Shown: positions 8,371-14,752 of the stretch, piece after piece
Numbering within the stretch: the first letter of the stretch is position 1
How the letters are laid out: each line of letters opens with the position of its first letter
Source of the DNA: Laspinema palackyanum D2a
GTDB lineage: Bacteria > Cyanobacteriota > Cyanobacteriia > Cyanobacteriales > Laspinemataceae
Reading direction: 5' to 3'
Assembly: GCA_025370845.1 (NCBI GenBank)
Contig: JAMXFF010000027.1
Coordinates: 43,992 to 107,991, forward strand
Length of the DNA stretch: 64,000 nucleotides
Position numbers and translations under genes: made by a program
Notes under the pieces: model-generated
Database searches by the model: none
What the model was told of the DNA's origin: nothing
The model's input: the letters and a program-made list of their open reading frames with translations, nothing else

Positions 8371-8577
8371 ATGATAGACTTTCTGGTAGAATCTGCATTT
8401 AAAACCGGATGCCTCAGCGTTGAGTCCGAAGCCTTAATCCGCCAAGTCCTCGCCACCAAAGGCTGTAAGTCAGCGGATCTCGACTCGCTACAAAAACTAT
8501 GGGACGCTCTCAATACCGGCTGTATTCGTCGCGAAGCCGGTTCCAAATTGGCAATGCCCCTACTAGAAAGGCGCTAA
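8371..8577 (+). CDS. Small conserved hypothetical protein, 68 aa
   Basis: A helical 68-aa protein (MIDFLVESAFKTGCLSVESE...) with no signal or membrane segment. It resembles a short cyanobacterial family of unknown function that I know only from recall. Its sequence is well ordered (LIRQVLATKGCKSADLDSLQ) and reads like a folded helical bundle. The preceding AAGAGGATG stretch (8350-8358) may supply the ribosome binding site. It is divergent from pepP and ends about 200 bp before aguA, with a C/T-rich repeat stretch between. Confidence 0.65.
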   Translation: MIDFLVESAFKTGCLSVESEALIRQVLATKGCKSADLDSLQKLWDALNTGCIRREAGSKLAMPLLERR

Positions 8578-8774
8578 CCTCTTTCTTCGGGAGTCGCGGA
8601 AGAACCCCACCCTAACCCTCCCCTTGCCAAGGGGAGGGGACCGGAAGTAAGAAACCTACTCTTGTAAGTCTTCCCCATCTCCCCATCTGCCCTATCTCCC
8701 CTATCTTCCCCATCTCCCCCATCCTCCATCCTCTAAAATATTCAATAGAGGAGAAAAACTTTGGAGGAACGCGC

Positions 8775-9830
8775 TTGACTACCCTAACTCCCCCTGTGGT
8801 AACGTATCGAATGCCTGCTGAATGGGAACCCCATGAGGCTTGTTGGTTGGCTTTTCCCAGTCATGAAGACCTCTGGATGGAGAGTTTAGAGGCGGCGCGT
8901 CTGGAATTTGTGGACCTCTGTCGGGCGATCGCGGACCCGGATCCCGTCTCCGGGGAATGTCGGGGTGAAATGTTAGAAATTCTGGTGCTTAATGAAGCAG
9001 GAAAAGCTCTCGCTGAATCTGCCTTAAAAGGCATTGCTGCTCGATTTCATATTATCCCTTTTGGAGACATTTGGCTGAGAGATATTGGCCCAATTTTTCG
9101 CTTAGAACCCGATGGTACTCTCGCCACCGTCCGGTTTAATTTTAATGGATGGGGTGAAAAATATATCCTAGACGGGGATGCACAAGTCGCAGAAACGATT
9201 AGCGATCGCCTCAATTTACCCAGTTACCATTTCCCCATTACCATCGAAGGCGGTGCGATCGAAGTAGATGGGGAAGGCACTTGTTTAACCACGCAGCAAT
9301 GTTTGTTAAATGCCAATCGCAATCCCCAACTCACCCAAGGGGAATTAGAAGAAATTCTGCACCAAGCCTTTGGGGTTTCCAAAGTGTTATGGTTAAATCA
9401 AGGCTTGCTGAACGACCACACCGATGGACATATTGACACGATCGCCCGGTTTATTGCACCTGGGATCGTCTTATGTATGGAAGCGCGAGATGCAGATGAT
9501 CCAAATGCCGCAGTCCTCACAGAAATTGCCCAGAATTTGTCAGAAATGACCGATGCCAAAGGTCGTCCTTTACAAGTCATTCGCATTCCGTCCCCGGGTA
9601 GAATTGTCGATGACAGTGGCGAAATTGTCCCGGCAAGTTATGCGAATTTTTATATCGGAAATCGCACGGTTGTTGTTCCCACCTACGGCGCAAAGTATGA
9701 TCAAGAAGCAGTAGAGGCGATCGCTAAACTGTTCCCCACTCGCCAAACCATCGGGCGATCGGCAAAGGCAATTTTATTAGGCGGGGGTGCTTTTCATTGC
9801 ATCACCCAACAACAACCGACTGGGAGGTAG
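8775..9830 (+). CDS. aguA: Agmatine deiminase
   Basis: A 351-aa enzyme converting agmatine to N-carbamoylputrescine and ammonia, in the polyamine pathway starting from arginine decarboxylation. Family signatures are MPAEWEPHEACWLAFPS (residues 13-29), WLRDIGPIF (substrate Asp), GGAIEVDGEGTCLTTQQCLL, NDHTDGHID (catalytic His) and the catalytic cysteine in GGGAFHCITQQQP (C342). The start is TTG at 8775, chosen because GGAGGA sits 6 nt upstream; ATG at residue 13 would cut into the conserved N-terminus. The stop codon abuts a repeat element starting at 9831. The pathway partner aguB lies downstream. Confidence 0.93.
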   Translation: MTTLTPPVVTYRMPAEWEPHEACWLAFPSHEDLWMESLEAARLEFVDLCRAIADPDPVSGECRGEMLEILVLNEAGKALAESALKGIAARFHIIPFGDIWLRDIGPIFRLEPDGTLATVRFNFNGWGEKYILDGDAQVAETISDRLNLPSYHFPITIEGGAIEVDGEGTCLTTQQCLLNANRNPQLTQGELEEILHQAFGVSKVLWLNQGLLNDHTDGHIDTIARFIAPGIVLCMEARDADDPNAAVLTEIAQNLSEMTDAKGRPLQVIRIPSPGRIVDDSGEIVPASYANFYIGNRTVVVPTYGAKYDQEAVEAIAKLFPTRQTIGRSAKAILLGGGAFHCITQQQPTGR

Positions 9831-10061
9831 CAACAACCGGCGGGGGTTTAAACCCCCGCCTAATAGCTAAAGTCGTCTAAAGACGACTGAAAGAAAGACT
9901 TATCCAGTGGTATTTTTAGCAACAACCGGCGGGGGTTTAAACCCCCGCCTAATAGCTAAAGTCGTCTAAAGACGACTGAAAGAAAGACTTATCCAGTGGT
10001 ATTTTTAGTCGGATTTATCCGACTTTAGCTATTAGCCCGCCAATCGTTTGAACCCCCAGCG

Positions 10062-10085
10062 GTAGAGGCGATTCGCGAATCGCCT
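10062..10085. repeat. REP-like palindrome, copy 2 (truncated)
   Basis: GTAGAGGCGATTCGCGAATC then CGCCT, with the final TCTAC replaced by AAAGACGAC of the adjoining element. It marks a recombination or insertion junction. Confidence 0.75.
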
Positions 10086-10179
10086 AAAGACGACTGAAAG
10101 AAAGTCTTATCCAGTGGTATTTTTAGTCGGATTTATCCGATTTTAGCTATTAGCCCGCCAATCGTTTGAACCCCCAGCG

Positions 10180-10207
10180 GTAGAGGCGATTCGTGAATCG
10201 CCTCTAC
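10180..10207. repeat. REP-like palindrome, copy 3
   Basis: Full 28-bp palindrome, arms GTAGAGGCGATTC / GAATCGCCTCTAC around GT, at the right end of the composite repeat. Confidence 0.8.
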
Positions 10208-10271
10208 AGACAACCCCCGGGGATTTAAACCCCCGCCAGACTCTTCACCCCTTATCCATCCCTTAACTCCA

Positions 10272-11132
10272 ATGACTCAAATGGTTACGGTTGCAGCGCT
10301 ACAAACAGCCTTCTGTGAAGACAAAAAAACCAACGTTTCTCGCGTGATTGAATTAGTTCGAGAAGCGGCATCAAAAGGCGCTCAAATTATCCTACCTTCT
10401 GAATTATTTGAAGGCTATTATTTCTGCCGCGAAGAACGGGATAAATTTTTTGCTTGGGCGCATCCCGTGGAGGGACATCCAACAATTACCCAGTTTCAAG
10501 AGATAGCGGCAGAATTAAACGTGGTGATTCCCATTTCATTTTTTGAAAAGGCTGGGCCCGCTTATTATAATAGTGTCGCTATTATTGATGCGGATGGCAC
10601 CGTCTTAGGGATTTATCGCAAAAGTCACATTCCCGATGGTCCCGGTTATGAGGAGAAATTCTATTTCCGTCCGGGAAATACGGGATTTAAAGTTTGGAAA
10701 ACCACCTATGGGACAATTGGCGTAGGAATTTGTTGGGATCAATGGTTTCCCGAATGTGCCCGATCAATGGTATTAATGGGGGCGGATTTGTTGTTTTATC
10801 CGACGGCGATCGGCAGTGAACCTTTGGACCCAGATTTAGATACCAAAGACCCTTGGCAACGGGTAATGATTGGTCATGCGGTAGCGAATATTGTCCCCGT
10901 TGTGGCAGCAAATCGCATCGGGACGGAAGAGGGACAAACCTTTTATGGTCATTCCTTTATTGCCAATCAACGGGGGGATAAGGTGGCGGAATTAGACCGC
11001 GATCGCCCAGGGGTGATTTGTGCCAGTTTTGATTTGGATGCGATCGCCCGGACTCGCGCCTCTTTTGGCTTTTTTCGCGATCGGCGTCCGGAACTGTACG
11101 GCGTCCTCTCTACTGCCGACGGAACCCTATAA
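10272..11132 (+). CDS. aguB: N-carbamoylputrescine amidohydrolase
   Basis: A 286-aa nitrilase-superfamily enzyme that hydrolyses N-carbamoylputrescine to putrescine, CO2 and ammonia, the step after AguA. The catalytic triad is visible: Glu44 (LPSELFEGYYF), Lys117 (YRKSHIPDG) and Cys154 (GICWDQWFPE). The residues FRPGNTGF and VANIVPVVAANRIG are also typical of the AguB subgroup. There is no signal peptide. It shares strand and pathway with aguA despite the repeat block between them. Its 3' end overlaps the 3' end of the convergent znuB by 23 bp. Confidence 0.93.
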   Translation: MTQMVTVAALQTAFCEDKKTNVSRVIELVREAASKGAQIILPSELFEGYYFCREERDKFFAWAHPVEGHPTITQFQEIAAELNVVIPISFFEKAGPAYYNSVAIIDADGTVLGIYRKSHIPDGPGYEEKFYFRPGNTGFKVWKTTYGTIGVGICWDQWFPECARSMVLMGADLLFYPTAIGSEPLDPDLDTKDPWQRVMIGHAVANIVPVVAANRIGTEEGQTFYGHSFIANQRGDKVAELDRDRPGVICASFDLDAIARTRASFGFFRDRRPELYGVLSTADGTL

Positions 11133-12012
11133 GGTGGAAGATTTGACTGCCGCCCAAAACGGCCAAAAACACTGAAAATTGCACCACCACAATGCTAGGG
11201 CCCGAGGCAAAATTAAACAGTCCTGACCCTAGCATTCCCACCAGAGAACTGGTGGCCCCCAATATTACAGAAAGGGCAATAAACAGGGTAAAATGATGGG
11301 TCAGTAATTTGGCCGTTGCTGCGGGAATGACGAGAAAAGCATTAATCAGTAAAATTCCGACTGCTTTGATAGAAATAGCCACCGTTAGAGATAGCAATAT
11401 CACAAATAAATAGCGATGAATATCAACAGCAATTCCTTGAACTTGGGCCAGTTCCGGATTCAGGGTGAGTAAAATTTGCTGCCGCCAAGTTGAGAATAAA
11501 AATACGCAACTGACAACCAATAATCCCACAATTAAGAAAATATCAGTTTGCCCGATCGCCAGGATATCTCCAAACAACACCGCCATTAAATTACCCCGAT
11601 ATCCAGGGATAAAACTGGTCAAAATCACCCCAATTGCCAAGGCCCCGGAAACCGCTATACTAAACACACTATCACTGGGCAATTTCGTGCGTTCGATTAA
11701 ATACAGCGAGGAAAGTCCAAATAACAGGGTAAAGGGTAACAGCGTCCAATTCGGGTTGACTTGCAACAATACGCCTAATACCACCCCAACTAACGCCGAA
11801 TGTCCCACAGCATGACTGAAAAACGAGAGTTGACGCAAAATCACAAAAGTGCCGAGGAACCCCCCGAGAATTCCCATCAAGACCCCACCGGCGATCGCCC
11901 GTTGCATGAAAGGGAAACTCAGCAATTCCAGTAAGTTGGCGATCGCAGTATTCCCCAGGAGGAAATATCCCGGGCCCGGGTTGAAGATTTCCAATAAATT
12001 CGCTATCATCAT
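11110..12012 (-). CDS. znuB: Zinc ABC transporter permease ZnuB
   Basis: A 300-aa integral membrane subunit of the ABC-3 family, importing zinc (possibly manganese) across the inner membrane together with ZnuA and ZnuC. About eight hydrophobic helices are visible, including GGVLMGILGGFLGTFVILRQ and the conserved LSFFSHAVGHSALVGVVLGV. The conserved KAVGILLINAFLVIPAATA block is near residues 215-235. The ATG at 12012 faces the smtB-like regulator 63 bp away, so both probably share an operator (12018-12043). It lies apart from znuA-znuC because smtB separates them. Zn specificity is inferred from neighbours. Confidence 0.88.
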   Translation of the reverse strand: MMIANLLEIFNPGPGYFLLGNTAIANLLELLSFPFMQRAIAGGVLMGILGGFLGTFVILRQLSFFSHAVGHSALVGVVLGVLLQVNPNWTLLPFTLLFGLSSLYLIERTKLPSDSVFSIAVSGALAIGVILTSFIPGYRGNLMAVLFGDILAIGQTDIFLIVGLLVVSCVFLFSTWRQQILLTLNPELAQVQGIAVDIHRYLFVILLSLTVAISIKAVGILLINAFLVIPAATAKLLTHHFTLFIALSVILGATSSLVGMLGSGLFNFASGPSIVVVQFSVFLAVLGGSQIFHLIGFRRQ

Positions 12013-12017
12013 TAATA

Positions 12018-12043
12018 TCTGAAAGAATAATCAAGTATTCAAG
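12018..12043. promoter_or_regulatory. Candidate SmtB-type operator between znuB and smtB
   Basis: Imperfect inverted repeat TGAA-AGAATAATCAAGTA-TTCA (12020-12041) in the 63-bp divergent gap. TGAA...TTCA arms are typical of SmtB/ArsR-family sites. AGAATAA...ATTC recurs at 14480-14496 upstream of znuA. Confidence 0.5.
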
Positions 12044-12075
12044 TTTTTTAGTGATATTTTCCCTAAACCTAAATC

Positions 12076-12483
12076 ATGGCAGTTAACTATTCTACCGATA
12101 AAATGGCCGTAGACTCACCACCGGAATCCGAGGAACTCAAATGCACCTCCGAACACGCGATCGACGTTGAGAATATCAACAGCATCCAAAATCAGCTACT
12201 GAATGAAAACAAAGCACAACGGATGGCGGAGTTTTTCAGTTTCCTCGGCGATGCCAATCGCTTGCGAATCATTTCCGCATTGGCATTAAAAGAACTCTGC
12301 GTTCATGAATTAGCGGAAATTGTGCAGATGACCGAATCTGCTGTTTCCCATCAATTGCGGAATTTAAAAGCAATTCGCCTGGTGAGTTATCGCAAAGAAG
12401 GACGCCGGGTCTATTATCGACTTCAAGATAATCATGTGGTTAGTCTTTATGAAGCAGTGACGGAACATTTAGATGAAGAATGA
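12076..12483 (+). CDS. SmtB/ZiaR-like zinc-responsive repressor (ArsR family)
   Basis: A 135-aa winged-helix metalloregulator expected to repress in zinc-free form and release DNA when zinc binds. The HTH is at ELCVHELAEIVQMTESAVSH. The alpha5 zinc site matches D-x-H-x10-H-x2-E exactly (D118, H120, H131, E134). An alpha3N-type set is also present: C23 and H27 near the N-terminus, C75 and H77 in the CVHE motif. It is transcribed away from znuB and toward znuC. SmtB-type sensors usually control export or storage genes, so its position inside an uptake locus is notable. There is no export gene in the window. Confidence 0.88.
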   Translation: MAVNYSTDKMAVDSPPESEELKCTSEHAIDVENINSIQNQLLNENKAQRMAEFFSFLGDANRLRIISALALKELCVHELAEIVQMTESAVSHQLRNLKAIRLVSYRKEGRRVYYRLQDNHVVSLYEAVTEHLDEE

Positions 12484-12506
12484 GGGATGAATAAGAACGG
12501 AGGGGG

Positions 12507-12563
12507 AACGACTGAAGTCGTTACTACGAACATAAGAGAACGACTGAAGTCGTTACTACAAAC
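12507..12563. repeat. Direct repeat of a 25-bp palindromic unit, two copies
   Basis: AACGACTGAAGTCGTTACTA followed by CGAAC (12507-12531) or CAAAC (12539-12563). A related sequence in the opposite orientation is near 61337-61404. Confidence 0.7.
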
Positions 12564-12589
12564 TTTTCCCCCATCCCCCATCCCCCAAG

Positions 12590-12617
12590 GACAAATGACA
12601 AATGACAAATGACAAAT
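12590..12617. repeat. Four tandem GACAAAT heptamers
   Basis: The heptamer GACAAAT is repeated four times between smtB and znuC; a microsatellite-like stretch. Confidence 0.8.
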
Positions 12618-12621
12618 AACC

Positions 12622-13452
12622 TCAATGATCATGATGATAGTGAGCAAAAGCGGGTCCATAAGTTGCTAACAAATTTTGAGGCGCTAAGGCAATATCCGGT
12701 GCACCACTACAGACTAGGGTTTGATTTAAACAAATCACGCGATCGCAATGGCGACTGACCATATTGAGGTCATGGGATACCTGCAACACCGTCCAATTTT
12801 GTTCAGTTTTTAACTCATTTAACAGGGTGTAAAAATCAGCCTCTCCCTGAACATCAACTCCTGCCAATGCCTCATCTAAAATTAGCAATTGGCGAGACAT
12901 AACTAAACAATAAGCAAGCAATACCCGCTTTAATTGTCCCCCACTCAGTACACCGACTGCGCGATGGCGCAAATGCAAGGCATCGACTCGCCGCAATGCG
13001 GACATTACTGCGGTTTCTTTTTCAGGGTTAGACTGCCAGGGAAACCGCTGGATTCGCGAGAGGGAAAACGGTTCCCGTTGTTGCCATCCCAACCCCACCA
13101 CTTCCCCAACGGAAATGGGAAAGGTCCGATCGAATAGAAAAGTTTGGGGAATATAACCGAGATGCGATCGCAACCGTCCCAGCTTTTCCAAAGGTCTTCC
13201 CATGATTTCCACCCGACCCGAACTGCGAGGAATCAACCCTAAAATCGCTTGAACTAAGGTGCTTTTTCCCGCCCCATTTGGCCCAACCACTGCTACATTC
13301 GTTCCGGATTTTAATTCAAAGGAAACATCTCGCAAGGCAGTATAACTGCCTCGGTAAACGCTCAAATTTTCTATCTTAACAATCGAGTAATCCCGAGTAA
13401 AAGCCGCATCTAAGTCCCGGCGATTACCATCCCACGCTTCACCCATTCTCAT
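12622..13452 (-). CDS. znuC: Zinc ABC transporter ATP-binding protein ZnuC
   Basis: An ABC ATPase of about 276 aa that powers the ZnuAB importer. Walker A is GPNGAGKST, the signature is LSGGQLKRV and Walker B is LLILDEALAG. The protein ends in HYHHDH, a His-rich tail that could bind zinc. The frame is open to TTG 13467, overlapping the znuA stop. ATG 13452 (MRMGEAW), 5 nt after that stop, is the simpler start, but the first 25 residues are non-conserved either way. It is cotranscribed with znuA. An inverted smtB separates it from znuB. Confidence 0.9.
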   Translation of the reverse strand: MRMGEAWDGNRRDLDAAFTRDYSIVKIENLSVYRGSYTALRDVSFELKSGTNVAVVGPNGAGKSTLVQAILGLIPRSSGRVEIMGRPLEKLGRLRSHLGYIPQTFLFDRTFPISVGEVVGLGWQQREPFSLSRIQRFPWQSNPEKETAVMSALRRVDALHLRHRAVGVLSGGQLKRVLLAYCLVMSRQLLILDEALAGVDVQGEADFYTLLNELKTEQNWTVLQVSHDLNMVSRHCDRVICLNQTLVCSGAPDIALAPQNLLATYGPAFAHYHHDH

Positions 13453-13457
13453 AGTAG

Positions 13458-14432
13458 TTACCGACAAGCATTTACAATCGTTTCTAAATTTCCGCGCATC
13501 GCGGTTAAATAATGTTGGGGGTCAAGGGGTCCCGATTCTAAGGAGTCAATTTCATACAACGGTAAATTCAGGTCCGTTGCCAAGGTTTTCAATACTCGAT
13601 TCTCCACTTCCGGTTCTGAAAACAGTGCCTTCGCTTGATACTGTTGAACCGCTTGCACCGTTTTTTGGAGATCCTGGGGAGACAGACTGGCATCAGGGAC
13701 AGAAACCACGGCCACTTGCTGCAAATTGTAGCGATCGGCTATATAAGGATAGGCATCATGAAAGGTAATAAAGGTACAATTAGGATATTGGGATAATGTC
13801 TGCTGAAACTCTTGATCCAGTTGTTCTAATTGCTGAATATAAGCTGCGGCATTAGCTTCATAAATGGCTTGATTAGCCGGATCTGCGGCGATTAAACCAT
13901 CTCGAATGGTGGCAACTTGTTGTTGAGCAAATACGGGATCAAGCCAAACATGAGGATTACCTTCCGCATGGTCATGATCATGATCATGATCATGATCATG
14001 ACTGCTATCAACTGCTTTCACAACAGGAGTATTATCCTCTACAGGTTGAATCCCGGCACTGGCATTAATTTCCTGTAAGTTAGGATTATTAGCATTCGTA
14101 ATGGTATTTTCGAGAAATTCTTCTAAACCGATACCATTTTTGACTAAAATATTAGCAGTGGCGATCGCCTGGACATCTGCGGGTCTAGCTTGATACTCAT
14201 GGACATCGCTTCCCGGAGGAATCAACACTTGCACCTGTGCGCTATCCCCCGTCACGGCGCGAGTAAACCAATACATCGGCAAAAACGTAGCGACAACATT
14301 CACAGAGGGGGTGTCGGATACAGCGAGTTGCGTATCAGTTTCCGTCTCAGCAACGGGTTCACGACAGGCGATCGCCATCGGCAACAGCAGGAGTGGGATG
14401 AGCGATCGGCTCAACAGTTTAGGAATCACCAT
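13458..14432 (-). CDS. znuA: Zinc ABC transporter substrate-binding lipoprotein ZnuA
   Basis: A 324-aa cluster A-I solute-binding protein delivering zinc to ZnuBC. The N-terminus (SLIPLLLLPMAIAC) gives a lipobox with Cys23, so membrane anchoring is likely. A histidine-rich loop, SSHDHDHDHDHDHAEGNPH (about residues 143-161), is the classic zinc-capturing loop that distinguishes ZnuA from manganese binders. Metal-ligand positions are seen in GSDVHEYQ, NPHVWLD and FITFHDAYPY. The loop is encoded by a hexanucleotide run (ATGATC on +), a likely site of length variation. It is first in the znuA-znuC unit. Confidence 0.94.
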   Translation of the reverse strand: MVIPKLLSRSLIPLLLLPMAIACREPVAETETDTQLAVSDTPSVNVVATFLPMYWFTRAVTGDSAQVQVLIPPGSDVHEYQARPADVQAIATANILVKNGIGLEEFLENTITNANNPNLQEINASAGIQPVEDNTPVVKAVDSSHDHDHDHDHDHAEGNPHVWLDPVFAQQQVATIRDGLIAADPANQAIYEANAAAYIQQLEQLDQEFQQTLSQYPNCTFITFHDAYPYIADRYNLQQVAVVSVPDASLSPQDLQKTVQAVQQYQAKALFSEPEVENRVLKTLATDLNLPLYEIDSLESGPLDPQHYLTAMRGNLETIVNACR

Positions 14433-14471
14433 CAGTTTAAGGGACGTTCAATAACAAGTCGGATTTTCCCT

Positions 14472-14496
14472 ATTATACGAGAATAAGTCTCATTCT
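14472..14496 (-). promoter_or_regulatory. znuA promoter with overlapping candidate operator
   Basis: On the minus strand a TATAAT -10 (14472-14477) precedes znuA. An inverted repeat AGAAT-N7-ATTCT (14480-14496) lies between it and the -35 region. It shares AGAATAA...ATTC with the site near smtB/znuB, suggesting common zinc control. Rest of 14433-14752: no gene. Confidence 0.45.
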
Positions 14497-14696
14497 GACC
14501 AATGATTTCCCTGGCGGGGTAGGGGCCAGTTCCCCTCTCTAGGACAAAAACCCGGTTTGTCTTCCCGCTACTGTCCCGACCCCCTAGAGCAAACAGGAGA
14601 TAGAATAGGGGGAGTTTTACTGAACTGTTCTAACGCTTCCCATAGTGATGAGATACATTTGGGGAGTGCGTTCGCCAATAATCATGAACAACGCTA

Positions 14697-14702
14697 TATA
14701 AT
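14697..14702 (+). promoter_or_regulatory. Candidate -10 box for the AAA gene
   Basis: TATAAT lies 51 nt upstream of the GTG at 14753. No strong -35 is seen. Confidence 0.35.
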
Positions 14703-14752
14703 ACACTTTCGAGAACCAAGATTTTTGGGAATATCAGGAGAGGACAACCGGC

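Larger units (their letters stand above)
9831..10230. repeat. Composite palindromic repeat, tandemly duplicated
   Basis: The 441-bp gap between aguA and aguB is filled with repeat DNA. An 89-bp unit beginning CAACAACCGGCGGGGG occurs twice in exact tandem (9831-9919, 9920-10008). A second unit with 118-bp period follows (10009 and 10127). Each unit contains a GGCGGGGGTTT/AAACCCCCGCC palindrome or TAGCTAAAGTCG/CGACTTTAGCTA inverted arms. Two copies of the 28-bp REP palindrome (10062, 10180) are embedded. Related elements lie at 22672-22994 and 63903. No protein is encoded. Confidence 0.85.
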
